Of a stretch of DNA of 64,000 nucleotides, positions 32,593 through 41,546 are shown in pieces (positions within the stretch are counted from its first letter, which is position 1; each line of letters begins with the position of its first letter). The notes below the pieces were generated by a model. It did not search any database. It was not told the DNA's origin and saw nothing but the letters and a program-made list of their open reading frames with translations. Position numbers and translations under genes: made by a program. Source of the DNA: a virus; IMG/VR virus record IMGVR_UViG_3300031565_000020, positions 1 through 64,000 of that record, one strand, 5' to 3'.

Positions 32593-34725
32593 ATGGCAAT
32601 AAAACCATTAGATGATCTTACTTTTGCAACAGCATCAATAACAGATCCGGCTACCGGACAGCCAAACAAGATAGTACCTAACGTAACTTATCAGACAAAT
32701 GGGTGGGTGAGTTTTGATACAGCCCCTTTTTCTTGGTTTAATTACTTGTTTAACGGCTATTACACGTGGCAACAATATTTTGAAGCCACTACTGACGATA
32801 TTTTACTAAATAATCTGACAATTGCAGGGAATAAAACTTTTTCAGGGAGTACTATATTTCAAGCTAACATTAATGTAGACATTAATGTGTTTTCGGTTAA
32901 CACAACGTCAAATTTAGTTGGCGTCAAAGCTGATTTGGCTGTGGTATCGCCGGGGGCCGACGGTCTAATTGCAGAAGGCATTTTTCCAGTTACTTCACGC
33001 CGTGACACAAGCACAGTTGGTTTCAGTGTATTACAGTCTTTTCAAATGAAAAACAGTAGCGGCGACTACACACCTTATGCTAATTTTCTGTCTGTTATCG
33101 ATGATAACACCGCCGGAGCCGAGTGTGGTTCTTTTCACATACGCTGTGTGAGTGCGGGCAATATAAGCACCCCTCAATTTATTTTCAACGATACTGGAAA
33201 TTTTACAGCAATTACAAGTATAACGATTAATGATACATTTATTAATGCTTCCGAAATAGGGATTAATAAATTAACAACGGGCAACAGGACTGCAAAACTT
33301 GATTTGTATTCGGATGATACAAATCCTTTTGGTTTAGAAATTCTAAGAAGTAGTGGTGTAAATGGTACTACGCAGCTATTGCATCATGGTACTGGCAATC
33401 TAAGCTTTGAAACATTAGACACAAGTGCAATGAATTTTTCGACTGGAAGTACCAGCCGTGCTGTTATAGAGGCAAATGGTAATTTTGCATATAAAACAAA
33501 TTTACTTTTCGTAGATTATGTTAATAGCCGAATCGGTATCAAAAAAACTCCAACGGTGCACAACCTGGAAGTGCTAACAAGCGCTGCTATTGGAAGCACT
33601 GTTGTAGCATCAAGCATGATTGGTATTAATCAATTAGGTACTGGTGATAGGGGCGCCTATATAGATTTTGTAGCAGAGGATACCAACCCAAATTCCGTAA
33701 GAATTATAAGAAATAGCGGAGTGAATGGTAGTTACAGCACAACTAATCAAGGCGACGGTCAAACGGTATATGAAAATGTTGGTATCGGATCACATAGATT
33801 TCGAAATAATGGCGCCGATTCATTATATGTAACTTCTGCAAATCAAATACAAGCAGTTGCGAATACCAATGCGACATCAAAAGACACCGGCGCCTTTGTG
33901 GTGACATTGGGCGGAATGGGAATTGAACAGGATGTATGGCTGGGTGGCAGCCTTAATCATGCGAGTGCGCTGTTATTCAAGACGGGGGGAAATGAAGGCT
34001 TACGCCTTAGTAATAGTAAACTTAGTACATTAGGAGAACTTACTCCTGATTGCAGCCCTGGGGGACTTACTTTACAGCAAGGGCCTAACGATGGTTATAT
34101 TTTAACATGTAAATCAACCGATGTTGCTCATGGTATGACAACAATAGCGGAAACAGACACATATGCAACCTTTGACAAGTTCCAAGGAGGACAAGGGGGA
34201 TTGCAAATTATAGGACTAAACGGAGGTACTGGAATTAGGGGTATCTCTATATCTAGTTACGCGCCCACAACAGATAATACTACTAGTGTGGCGGGAACTG
34301 GTCAAATCGAACTTGTCAGTTACTTAAAAACCGGAACAACCGGAGGAAGTTTAGCAAGTGACGCCAATTTACTTGCTATGCGTAATGCTGGACTAACTAG
34401 ACACCTTTTTAAGGGTGATGGAGATATACGCACAAGTACAGGAGTTCTAAGTATATATGATAACGAAAACGACATGTTATTAGTACACGCAGCAAGAAAC
34501 GTGCTATCAGGGAATACCTCACCATTTAAGGATAATAAAGAGTTTAAAAAATACGCCACAAGACTAAACGAATTGGGTATCATTGAAAATGGATTTGTAA
34601 GTCATCACAAAATGATGCAGCTCAACTTAGGCGCAATGGGGCAAGTTTGGAATATGATTAAAGGTATGGCAAAAGAATTCAATATTTCAGAAAAAAAACT
34701 ATTAACCTTTGCAAAACAATATTAA
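32593..34725 (+). CDS. Tail fibre protein, 710 aa
   Basis: This is the receptor-facing fibre candidate. The N-terminus (about 100 residues) probably docks to the baseplate. The middle is Gly/Ser/Asn-rich beta structure with at least two related blocks: INKLTTGNRTAKLDL with DDTNPFGLEILRSSGVNG near residue 220, and INQLGTGDRGAYIDF with EDTNPNSVRIIRNSGVNG near residue 345. The last 75 residues are helical (KKYATRLNELGIIENGF), unlike the beta shaft, and could be a trimerisation or intramolecular chaperone part. Confidence 0.78.
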   Translation: MAIKPLDDLTFATASITDPATGQPNKIVPNVTYQTNGWVSFDTAPFSWFNYLFNGYYTWQQYFEATTDDILLNNLTIAGNKTFSGSTIFQANINVDINVFSVNTTSNLVGVKADLAVVSPGADGLIAEGIFPVTSRRDTSTVGFSVLQSFQMKNSSGDYTPYANFLSVIDDNTAGAECGSFHIRCVSAGNISTPQFIFNDTGNFTAITSITINDTFINASEIGINKLTTGNRTAKLDLYSDDTNPFGLEILRSSGVNGTTQLLHHGTGNLSFETLDTSAMNFSTGSTSRAVIEANGNFAYKTNLLFVDYVNSRIGIKKTPTVHNLEVLTSAAIGSTVVASSMIGINQLGTGDRGAYIDFVAEDTNPNSVRIIRNSGVNGSYSTTNQGDGQTVYENVGIGSHRFRNNGADSLYVTSANQIQAVANTNATSKDTGAFVVTLGGMGIEQDVWLGGSLNHASALLFKTGGNEGLRLSNSKLSTLGELTPDCSPGGLTLQQGPNDGYILTCKSTDVAHGMTTIAETDTYATFDKFQGGQGGLQIIGLNGGTGIRGISISSYAPTTDNTTSVAGTGQIELVSYLKTGTTGGSLASDANLLAMRNAGLTRHLFKGDGDIRTSTGVLSIYDNENDMLLVHAARNVLSGNTSPFKDNKEFKKYATRLNELGIIENGFVSHHKMMQLNLGAMGQVWNMIKGMAKEFNISEKKLLTFAKQY

Positions 34726-34763
34726 TTATATATTATAATGTAACAAAAACATAGGAGATATGA

Positions 34764-35141
34764 ATGATAAAAACAACGATTCAAAAATTACTTACAACCA
34801 AACACAGCATGGAAATGCTAATTGCAAAAGATTTTGACATGAAGAAAAGTTGGGAAATAGTGAAACTAATACAAGCCTGCGATGTCGAATTACTGGCTTT
34901 TGAAAAATTAAGAGATCAGTTATTGAAAAAGTACGAGCTTACTATCGAAACACTACAACAAGACATAACAGATCCGGTAATTATCGAAAATAAAAGAAAG
35001 CTTAATTCAGATATTAAAGCACTATTGGATAATGAAATTAGTCTTAATATTAACAAAATTGAAATTGATGTAAACACAAATATCAATATTGCACCAGGCG
35101 TGTTACTGGCATTATCTGATTTCATTACAATTTTGGAGTAA
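34764..35141 (+). CDS. Hypothetical helical protein, 125 aa
   Basis: This small helical protein after the fibre gene is rich in Lys, Glu and Asn. The start follows TAGGAGATATGA. The position suggests a fibre assembly chaperone or a lysis accessory, but nothing in the sequence decides. Confidence 0.6.
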   Translation: MIKTTIQKLLTTKHSMEMLIAKDFDMKKSWEIVKLIQACDVELLAFEKLRDQLLKKYELTIETLQQDITDPVIIENKRKLNSDIKALLDNEISLNINKIEIDVNTNINIAPGVLLALSDFITILE

Positions 35142-35148
35142 ACAAAAA

Positions 35149-35538
35149 ATGAGTGATTACGAAAAAGCATTATATGAAATCATTGAAAAATTCAGATCGG
35201 AAATGACAGCGTTTCGAGAAGATGCAAAAACAGAAATCAGAGCCCAAACACAGGACATCAAAGAAATTATGGTAATCGAGTTCAACAAAATCCACACAGA
35301 ATTAAGTACAATGAGTGACAAAATCTCAAATGAACATGACAAAAATATAGTGCAAGATATGTTAATCACACAGCTCGCAGCAGATATTGGTGGGCTGTCA
35401 AAACGGTTTACCGGGAAAATTGAGACGATGGAAAAAAACAAAACCAAATTAAATTTTTTGTGGGGTGGAGCTATACTATTATTATCTGTACTTTTTACAA
35501 AAATATTACCCTCAATTTTAACAAAATTCACACCTTAA
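35149..35538 (+). CDS. Holin-like protein (XhlA-type), 129 aa
   Basis: A long N-terminal amphipathic coiled region (residues 1-95) is followed by a single C-terminal transmembrane helix (LNFLWGGAILLLSVLFTKIL), the architecture of XhlA/haemolysin-type phage holins. It is the last gene of the virion operon, where lysis genes often lie. No endolysin gene is recognised next to it. ATG 35149 is chosen. Confidence 0.6.
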   Translation: MSDYEKALYEIIEKFRSEMTAFREDAKTEIRAQTQDIKEIMVIEFNKIHTELSTMSDKISNEHDKNIVQDMLITQLAADIGGLSKRFTGKIETMEKNKTKLNFLWGGAILLLSVLFTKILPSILTKFTP

Positions 35539-35544
35539 AAAATA

Positions 35545-35583
35545 GCTTGCTGCATATCCGGAAACACCACAGCAAGCATTTTA
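35545..35583. terminator. Bidirectional terminator, virion operon against LRR operon
   Basis: GCTTGCTG (35545-35552) pairs with CAGCAAGC (35570-35577). Rightward it is followed by ATTTT, leftward by TATTTTTT. It lies between the convergent virion and LRR operons. Confidence 0.85.
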
Positions 35584-35610
35584 ATAAATAAATTAACTCC
35601 TATTTATTTA

Positions 35611-35645
35611 ACCCGGCGCTTTATCATTCAAGAGCCGGGTGTTTT
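35611..35645. terminator. Second hairpin between convergent operons
   Basis: ACCCGGC (35611-35617) pairs with GCCGGGT (35634-35640) and is followed by GTTTTA rightward. The 150 bases from here to 35797 hold no gene I can support. A leftward frame there (a reading of YGYGKSLKER) has no good start and may be a remnant. Confidence 0.7.
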
Positions 35646-35797
35646 ACTCGTATTTTTCAAAATAACCCTTTCTTTTAAACTCTTTCCGTACCCGTACCAA
35701 CTATTCCCCCTCCCATCTTCTAAACATTCTAATATGCAAGCGTCTCTCATTAATCGGTCATACTCTTTTTTGTAATTGTAATCATTTCATTATTCAT

Positions 35798-36454
35798 TTA
35801 TTTTCTCCTTTGTTTTTCTGTTTTATTCCCATATTTCCAGCCGACAGAACATCCATTATTTATATTCCAATTCACAACATCAAGATTGGCTTGCCCCTGG
35901 GGAGTGCCTGGTTTGATTTCCATATTGTTGTTATTTAAATAAAGGCGTGTAAGTCCCATAAGTCCATTAAGCGGACTTATGGGACTTATTGAGTTACCGT
36001 CTAAATCAAGGTCCGTAAGTCCACTTAATGGGCTGATGTCGCTTATTGAATTGCTGTATAAATAAAGGTATTCACGCTCTGTAAGTCCTCTTAATGGGCT
36101 GAGGTCACTTATTGAGTTGTATGATAAATCAAGATATGTAAGCGCTGTAAGCCCACTTAATGGGCTTATGTCACTTATTTTGTTGTCGTCTAAATCAAGG
36201 GATGTAAGCGCTGTAAGCCCGCTTAATGGGTTTATGTCGCTTATTGAGTTGTTATATAAATTAAGGTCTGTAAGCGTTGTGCAGTATTCTAAACCGGCAA
36301 TATTTGAAATCTTTTTCATACTAGCACTTAATGATTTTATCAATACCAAATCAAAAGCCAAAATCTTTCCAGTTGGCTTGCCAATCTTTAAACGGATGAC
36401 AGATTCTAAATTTGGATCAGGAAAATTCACAACCATATTATTTTCATTTTTCAT
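35798..36454 (-). CDS. LRR protein 7 of the array, 218 aa
   Basis: This is the most promoter-distal member. The cap begins MKNENNMVVNFPDPNLESVI and contains LEYCTTL. About seven repeats of the form L-x-x-L-x-L-x-x-N-x-I-S-D-I-S-P-L-S-G-L-T follow, one of them shortened (PLSGLTDLDLDGNSISP). The tail GQANLDVVNWNINNGCSVGW ends NKTEKQRRK. No signal peptide or membrane segment is present, so it is probably cytoplasmic. It overlaps member 6 by 4 nt. It is probably a protein-binding scaffold; the target is unknown. Confidence 0.85.
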   Translation of the reverse strand: MKNENNMVVNFPDPNLESVIRLKIGKPTGKILAFDLVLIKSLSASMKKISNIAGLEYCTTLTDLNLYNNSISDINPLSGLTALTSLDLDDNKISDISPLSGLTALTYLDLSYNSISDLSPLRGLTEREYLYLYSNSISDISPLSGLTDLDLDGNSISPISPLNGLMGLTRLYLNNNNMEIKPGTPQGQANLDVVNWNINNGCSVGWKYGNKTEKQRRK

Positions 36455-37311
36455 TTATTTTCTCCTCTGATTTCCGTTTTATTTCCATATTTCCAGTTAA
36501 CGTCACACTCATTATCCAGATGCCTGTTAACAATATCAAGGTTAGTTTGTCCCTGGGTGGTGCCTGGTTTGATTTCCATGTCGTTGTTCTGTAAATAAAG
36601 GTATTTAAGCGCTGTAAGCCTGTTTAATGGTGTGATGTCACTTATTGAGTTGTTAGCTAAATGAAGGTATGTAAGAGCTGTAAGGCCGCTTAATGGGCTG
36701 ATATCAGTTATTGAGTTGTTATCTAAACCAAGGATTTCAAGCGCTGTAAGCCTGCTTAATGGGCTTACGTCAGTTATTGAGTTGTATGATAAACAAAGTT
36801 CTGTAAGCCCTGTAAGCCTGCTTAATGTGCTTATGTCAGTTATTGAGTTACCGTCTAAATAAAGGTCTTCAAGTTCTGCAAGTCCACTTAATGGGCTGAT
36901 ATCACTTATTGAGTTGTTATCTAAATGAAGATATGTAAGCGCTGTAAGTCCGCTTAATGGACTGATGTCACTTATTAAGTTATAGTATAAATAAAGTTCT
37001 GTAAGTGCTGTAAGCCTGCTTAATGAGCTTATGTCGGTTATTGAGGTGTTGTGTAAATCAAGGGATGTAAGCTCTGTAAGCTCTCTTATTGGGCTTAGAT
37101 CACTTATTGAGTTGTTATCTAAACCAAGGTATGTAAGAGCTGTACAACATTCTAAACCGGTAATATTTGAAATATCTTTATTGCTAGCACTTAATGATTT
37201 TATTCCGAACAAATCACAAGCCAAAATCTCCCCAATTGGCTTGTTGATCTCTAAACGGATGATAGATTCTAAATTTGGATCAGGAAAATTCACAACCATA
37301 TTATTTTTCAT
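36451..37311 (-). CDS. LRR protein 6 of the array, 286 aa
   Basis: It has the same architecture with about ten repeats. The cap has INKPIGEILACDL and LECCTAL, with an extra Cys compared with members 1-4. Residues at exposed positions of the LxLxxN strand differ between repeats (LGLDNN, LDLHNT, LYLYYN, LHLDNN, LYLDGN, LCLSYN). The tail ends NKTEIRGENK. The start overlaps member 5 by 11 nt. Confidence 0.85.
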   Translation of the reverse strand: MKNNMVVNFPDPNLESIIRLEINKPIGEILACDLFGIKSLSASNKDISNITGLECCTALTYLGLDNNSISDLSPIRELTELTSLDLHNTSITDISSLSRLTALTELYLYYNLISDISPLSGLTALTYLHLDNNSISDISPLSGLAELEDLYLDGNSITDISTLSRLTGLTELCLSYNSITDVSPLSRLTALEILGLDNNSITDISPLSGLTALTYLHLANNSISDITPLNRLTALKYLYLQNNDMEIKPGTTQGQTNLDIVNRHLDNECDVNWKYGNKTEIRGENK

Positions 37312-37843
37312 TTATTTCTCCTTTGTTTTCAGTTTTATTCCCATATTTCCAGTTAACATAACAACCATTATCTATATGCCAATTAACAACATCAAGATTA
37401 GTCTGCCCTTGGGTAGTGTCTGGTTTGATTTCCATGTCGTTGTAATTTAAATCAAGGTATGTAAGAGCTGTAAGCCCACTTAATGGACTTATGTCACTTA
37501 TTTTGTTGTTATCTAAATAAAGCTTTGTAAGCTTTATAAGTCCACTTAATGGACTTATGTCAGTTATTAAGTTACCGTCTAAATAAAGTTCTGTAAGCTT
37601 TATAAGTCCATTAAGTGGACTTAGGTCACTTATTGAGTTGTCATTTAAACTAAGGTATATAAGCGCTGTGCAACATTCTAAACCGTTAATATTTGAAATA
37701 TCCTTAAAACCAGCAATTAATGATTTTATCACGATCAAATCAGATTCTAAAATATCCCCAGTTGGTTTATTGATCTTAAAACGGATGATAGCTTCTAAAT
37801 TTGGATCAGGGAAATTCACAGCCATATTATTTTTATTTTTCAT
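37301..37843 (-). CDS. LRR protein 5 of the array, 180 aa
   Basis: This is the shortest member, with about five repeats. The cap reads INKPTGDILESDLIVIKSL with LECCTAL. The tail GQTNLDVVNWHIDNGCYVNW ends NKTENKGEINEK, shared with member 4. The start overlaps member 4 by 11 nt. Differences in repeat number between members fit loss or gain of 66 bp units. Confidence 0.85.
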   Translation of the reverse strand: MKNKNNMAVNFPDPNLEAIIRFKINKPTGDILESDLIVIKSLIAGFKDISNINGLECCTALIYLSLNDNSISDLSPLNGLIKLTELYLDGNLITDISPLSGLIKLTKLYLDNNKISDISPLSGLTALTYLDLNYNDMEIKPDTTQGQTNLDVVNWHIDNGCYVNWKYGNKTENKGEINEK

Positions 37844-38573
37844 TTATTTCTCCTTTGTTTTCCGTTTTATTTCCATATTTCCAGCCGACATAACACCCAT
37901 TATTTAGATGCCAATTAACAACATCAAGATTTATTTGCCCTTGGGGAGTGCCTGGTTTAATTTCCATGTCGTTGTTATCTAAATCAAGGGATGTAAGCGC
38001 TGTAAGCCCACTTAATGGGCTGATATCAGTTATTGAGTTGTTAGATAAACCAAGGTGTTTAAGCGCTGTAAGCCCACTTAATGTGCTGATATCAACTATT
38101 TCGTTCATGTCTAAATCAAGGAATGTAAGCCCTGTAAGGCTGCTTAATGGTGTTAGGTCAGTTATTTTGTTGCCGGATAAATCAAGGGATGCAAGCCCTT
38201 TAAGGCCGCTTAAAGGGCTTATGTCGCTTATTAAGGTGACAGATAAATCAAGGGATGTAAGCTCTGTAAGCCCTCTTAATGGGCTGATGTCACTTATTGA
38301 GTTATCAGATAAATCAAGGCCTGTAAGAGCTGTAAGCCTGCTTAATGGGCTGATGTCGCTTATTGAGTTGCCGTATAAATAAAGGGATGTAAGCGCTGTA
38401 CAGTACTCTAAACCGGTAATATCAGAAATATCTTTATTGCTAGCACCTAATGATTTTATTTTGACCAACTCAGATGATAGGATATCCCCTGTTGGTTTGT
38501 TGATCTTAAAACGGATGACATCTTCAAGATTTGGATCAGGAAAATTCACACCCTTATTATTTTTATTTTTCAT
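37833..38573 (-). CDS. LRR protein 4 of the array, 246 aa
   Basis: This member has about eight repeats. It includes variants such as DLTPLSSLTGLTFLDLDMNE and LISDISPLSGLKGLASLDLS that are found in no other member, so repeats have diverged individually. The tail is nearly identical to member 5, down to NKTENKGEINEK, suggesting recent duplication or conversion of the ends. Confidence 0.85.
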   Translation of the reverse strand: MKNKNNKGVNFPDPNLEDVIRFKINKPTGDILSSELVKIKSLGASNKDISDITGLEYCTALTSLYLYGNSISDISPLSRLTALTGLDLSDNSISDISPLRGLTELTSLDLSVTLISDISPLSGLKGLASLDLSGNKITDLTPLSSLTGLTFLDLDMNEIVDISTLSGLTALKHLGLSNNSITDISPLSGLTALTSLDLDNNDMEIKPGTPQGQINLDVVNWHLNNGCYVGWKYGNKTENKGEINEK

Positions 38574-39429
38574 TTATTTCTCCTTTGATTTCTGTTTTAT
38601 TCCCATATTTCCAGTTAACATAACATCCGTCATTCAGATGCCAATTAACAATATCAAGATTAGTTTGTCCCTGGGTGGTGTCTGGTTTGATTTCCATGTC
38701 GTTGTTAGATAAATCAAGGTATGTAAGCTTTGTAAGTTCGCTTAGTGGACTTATGTCACTTATTGAGTTGCCGTCTAAATAAAGTTCTGTAAGCTTTATA
38801 AGTCCACTTAATGGACTGAGGTCACTGATTGAGTTGACATTTAAACTAAGGTATATAAGCTTTATAAGTCCACTTAATGGACTTATGTCACTTATTGAGT
38901 TGTCGCATAAACCAAGGCGTGTAAGCGCTGTAAGCCCGTTTAATGGGGTGATATCAGTTATTGAGTTGCTATTAAAACTAAGTGATGTAAGCGCTGTAAG
39001 CCTGCTTAATGGTGTTAGGTTAGTTATTTTGTTGCCGGCTAAACCAAGAAATGTAAGCTTTGTAAGCCCTCTTAATGGGCTTATGTCTCTTATTGAGTTG
39101 TTGTCTAAACCAAGGCGTGTAAGTCCTGTAAGTTCACTTAATGGGCTTAGGTCACTGATTACGTTGTATGATAAACTAAGGTATATAAGCGCTGTAAGTT
39201 CGCTTAATGGACTGATGTCACTTATTGAGTTGCTATTTAAACTAAGGTCTGTAAGAGCTGTACAGTACTCTAAACCAGTTATATTTGAAATACCCTTAAA
39301 ACCAGCAATTAATGATTTTATCCCGACCAAATCAGATGATAGAATATCCCCTTTTGGCTTGTTGATCTCTAACCGGATGACAGCTTCAAGATTTAGATCA
39401 GGAAAATTCACAACCATATTATTTTTCAT
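38563..39429 (-). CDS. LRR protein 3 of the array, 288 aa
   Basis: With about ten repeats this is the longest member. The cap has INKPKGDILSSDLVGIKSL and LEYCTAL. It carries the ITNLTPLSRLTALTSLSFNS variant also found, diverged, in member 4. The tail ends NKTEIKGEINEK. The gene starts one base after the member 2 stop. Confidence 0.85.
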   Translation of the reverse strand: MKNNMVVNFPDLNLEAVIRLEINKPKGDILSSDLVGIKSLIAGFKGISNITGLEYCTALTDLSLNSNSISDISPLSELTALIYLSLSYNVISDLSPLSELTGLTRLGLDNNSIRDISPLRGLTKLTFLGLAGNKITNLTPLSRLTALTSLSFNSNSITDITPLNGLTALTRLGLCDNSISDISPLSGLIKLIYLSLNVNSISDLSPLSGLIKLTELYLDGNSISDISPLSELTKLTYLDLSNNDMEIKPDTTQGQTNLDIVNWHLNDGCYVNWKYGNKTEIKGEINEK

Positions 39430-40023
39430 TTATTTTCTCCTCTGATTTTCTGTTTTATTTCCATGTTTCCAGTTAACGTCACACCCATTATTCAGATGCC
39501 AATTAATAACATCAAGATTAGTTTGTCCCTGGGTAGTGCCTGGTTTTATTTCCATGTTGTTGTTATATAAATCAAGTTCTGTAAGAGCTGTAAGTTCACT
39601 TAATGGGCTGATGTCACTTATTTTGTTGTCATATAAACGAAGGAATGTAAGCGTTGTAAGTCCTCTTAATGGACTGATGTCACTGATTGAGTTGCTATCT
39701 AAATAAAGCTTTGTAAGCTTTGTAAGCCCACTTAATGGACTGATGTCACTGATTGAGTTGCTATCTAAATAAAGCTTTGTAAGCTTTGTAAGCCCACTTA
39801 ACGGACTGATATTGGTTATTGGGTTATCTTCTAAATCAAGTTCTGTAAGCGCTGTACAGTATTCTAAGCCGGTAATATCAGAAATATCAGACGAACTAGC
39901 ATATAATTCAGTTATCACGATCAAATCAGATTCTAAAATATCCCCAGTTGGTTTATTGATCTTAAAACGAATGATATCTTCTAGATTTTTATCAGGGAAA
40001 TTCACAACCATATTATTTTTCAT
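39430..40023 (-). CDS. LRR protein 2 of the array, 197 aa
   Basis: About six repeats are present, two of them identical and adjacent (LTKLTKLYLDSNSISDISPL twice), direct evidence of recent unit duplication. The cap reads NFPDKNLEDIIRFKINKPTG. The tail ends NKTENQRRK. The gene starts one base after member 1. Confidence 0.85.
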   Translation of the reverse strand: MKNNMVVNFPDKNLEDIIRFKINKPTGDILESDLIVITELYASSSDISDITGLEYCTALTELDLEDNPITNISPLSGLTKLTKLYLDSNSISDISPLSGLTKLTKLYLDSNSISDISPLRGLTTLTFLRLYDNKISDISPLSELTALTELDLYNNNMEIKPGTTQGQTNLDVINWHLNNGCDVNWKHGNKTENQRRK

Positions 40024-40623
40024 TTATTTTCTCCTTTGTTTTTCCGTTTTATTCCCATGTTTCCAGCCGACATAACATCCGTTATCCAGATGCCAATTAA
40101 CAATATCAAGATTAGTCTGCCCCGGGGCAGTGCCTGGTTTGATTTCCATGTCGTTGTAATTTAAAACAAGGGATGTAAGCTTTGTAAGTCCACTAAGCGA
40201 ACTTATGTCGGTTATTTTGTTGTAGTCTAAATAAAGGTATATAAGCCCTGTAAGCCTGCTTAATGTGCTTATGTCACTGATTGAGTTGCCGTCTAAATAA
40301 AGTTCTGTAAGCTTTATAAGCCCTCTTAATGGGTTGATGTCACTTATTGAGTTGTCATTTAAACTAAGGTATATAAGCTCTGTAAGTTCGCTTAATGGGC
40401 TAATATCAGTTATTTTGTTGTTATATAAGTAAAGGTCTGTAAGAGCTGTACAGTACTCTAAACCAGTTATATTTGAAATCTTTTTATTGCTAGCACGTAA
40501 TGATTTTATTCCGACCAAATCAGAAGCTAAAATATCCCCAGTTGGTTTATTGATCTTTAAACGGATGACAGCTTCTAGATTTTTATCAGGGAAATTCACA
40601 ACCATATTATTTTCATTTTTCAT
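40024..40623 (-). CDS. LRR protein 1 of the array, 199 aa
   Basis: This is the first member, about six repeats. I use ATG 40623, which opens MKNENNMVVNFPDKNLEAVI like all other members; a longer in-frame reading would run through the methyltransferase gene. The start lies inside the last codons of the methyltransferase (11 nt overlap), so its expression is tied to that gene. Confidence 0.85.
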   Translation of the reverse strand: MKNENNMVVNFPDKNLEAVIRLKINKPTGDILASDLVGIKSLRASNKKISNITGLEYCTALTDLYLYNNKITDISPLSELTELIYLSLNDNSISDINPLRGLIKLTELYLDGNSISDISTLSRLTGLIYLYLDYNKITDISSLSGLTKLTSLVLNYNDMEIKPGTAPGQTNLDIVNWHLDNGCYVGWKHGNKTEKQRRK

Positions 40624-41428
40624 TTGTTTCTCCCCACTCTTCCCTTTTACCATATTGTTTACACACATACCACCACCAATGATTGGTTTTGTCAATGCTA
40701 CACGCATACCGCAATTTATGTTTTTGCATCTTTTTTTCCTCTGTACCGTCTTTTGTGTACATAGTCCTAAACGGGTTACAACAATAACCGGCAATACAGT
40801 TCTTACATGTGTCATCACTTTGTTTTATGACATACTGCTGATTACTAATCAAATCAACACAAGTCTTTTCTTTGTATTCTTTTTTCCATATATACCAAGC
40901 ATAGACTTGCATACCTGTTATATATTTTCCGTCATCCCTAATTTCATCGCTTAACATAGGGTAACGGGTGAATGTCTCTATGTTTGTGAGGTAAAACCCA
41001 TTAAGCCCTGTAAATATTTTTTCGGAAAACCTTTGTTGTCCGGAAAAATACGATTGCGGTAGTAAAAAAGCAAATGCTTTTTGCGCAACAAGGCCTGCTT
41101 GCTGGATAAAAGCGCCAGCGTGTATAAACGGCGGATTACCTATTATGTAAGCTGGTTTTTCTGCAACAAAATCAAAAGGTTTTAAGAAATCAAATTCAGG
41201 ATACTGAATTGCCTTAACAGTCTTAAAATATTGCTGCAACACCTTTACCATCGCACCCTTACCCGCTGCTGGCTCCAATACTGGCAGCGTAAAATCAAAA
41301 AAATCTTTATACTTATCTATAAATTGTCTTGTCATAGAATAAGGTGTCTGGTAATCATCATCCTTATTGCGTTGACCCTGGTTAACCTTACTATAACATT
41401 TACCCGTTTTATTTTTTTCTTTTTCCAT
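40613..41428 (-). CDS. DNA N6-adenine methyltransferase-like protein, 271 aa
   Basis: Class I methyltransferase fold: VLEPAAGKGAMVKVL near residue 50 is the S-adenosylmethionine-binding motif I, and IIGNPPFIHAGAF near residue 96 carries the catalytic NPPF of N6-adenine enzymes. The C-terminal third is unusual: it has a Cys cluster (CKNCIAGYCC) and a WWWYVCKQYG end, possibly a metal-binding target module. It could protect phage DNA from restriction. No cognate nuclease is seen beside it. It heads the LRR genes and overlaps the first of them. Confidence 0.82.
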   Translation of the reverse strand: MEKEKNKTGKCYSKVNQGQRNKDDDYQTPYSMTRQFIDKYKDFFDFTLPVLEPAAGKGAMVKVLQQYFKTVKAIQYPEFDFLKPFDFVAEKPAYIIGNPPFIHAGAFIQQAGLVAQKAFAFLLPQSYFSGQQRFSEKIFTGLNGFYLTNIETFTRYPMLSDEIRDDGKYITGMQVYAWYIWKKEYKEKTCVDLISNQQYVIKQSDDTCKNCIAGYCCNPFRTMYTKDGTEEKKMQKHKLRYACSIDKTNHWWWYVCKQYGKREEWGETNEK

Positions 41429-41546
41429 TCTTTTTCCTTAATCCGTATTTATTTAATTCTTGCATTATATAAGCATCCAATAACCAATATAGAATCAATC
41501 CACCAATAAACATCATGTACAAAAGAAACCACAATTGATAACCCAT
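41409..41546 (-). CDS. Small membrane protein, 45 aa
   Basis: MGYQLWFLLYMMFIGGLILY forms one transmembrane helix, followed by a basic tail. The ATG overlaps the previous stop (TAATG) after AAAAGGGAGATTAT, and the end overlaps the methyltransferase start by 20 nt. The function is unknown. Confidence 0.6.
   Translation of the reverse strand: MGYQLWFLLYMMFIGGLILYWLLDAYIMQELNKYGLRKKNGKRKK

Larger units (their letters stand above)
35798..40623 (-). repeat. Tandem array of seven LRR genes built from 66 bp repeats
   Basis: Seven leftward genes share an N-terminal cap of about 60 residues, a variable number of 22-residue LRRs (66 bp period) and a C-terminal tail of about 40 residues. Each gene's end carries the next gene's ribosome site (GGAGAAATAAATG or GGAGAAAATAAATG), with 11 nt, 4 nt or zero overlap. 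The antisense strand is also largely open because of the repeat composition. Confidence 0.95.

Noticed and set aside
35640-35797. A small leftward gene below the last LRR gene
   Set aside because: An open frame exists but has no acceptable start codon or ribosome site; it may be a remnant.
36117-40075. Several long rightward open frames opposite the LRR genes (for example 38834-39445)
   Set aside because: They are the antisense of the 66 bp repeats, whose composition keeps that frame free of stops. They have no ribosome sites and translate to a periodic low-complexity string.
35798-40623. Regularly spaced repeats suggesting a CRISPR array
   Set aside because: The 66 bp period is coding (22-residue LRRs), repeats are imperfect and there are no fixed repeats with unique spacers.
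40624-40818. Longer first LRR protein starting at 40818
   Set aside because: The extra 65 residues are out of frame with, and inside, the methyltransferase gene, while the ATG at 40623 opens with the sequence shared by all seven members.
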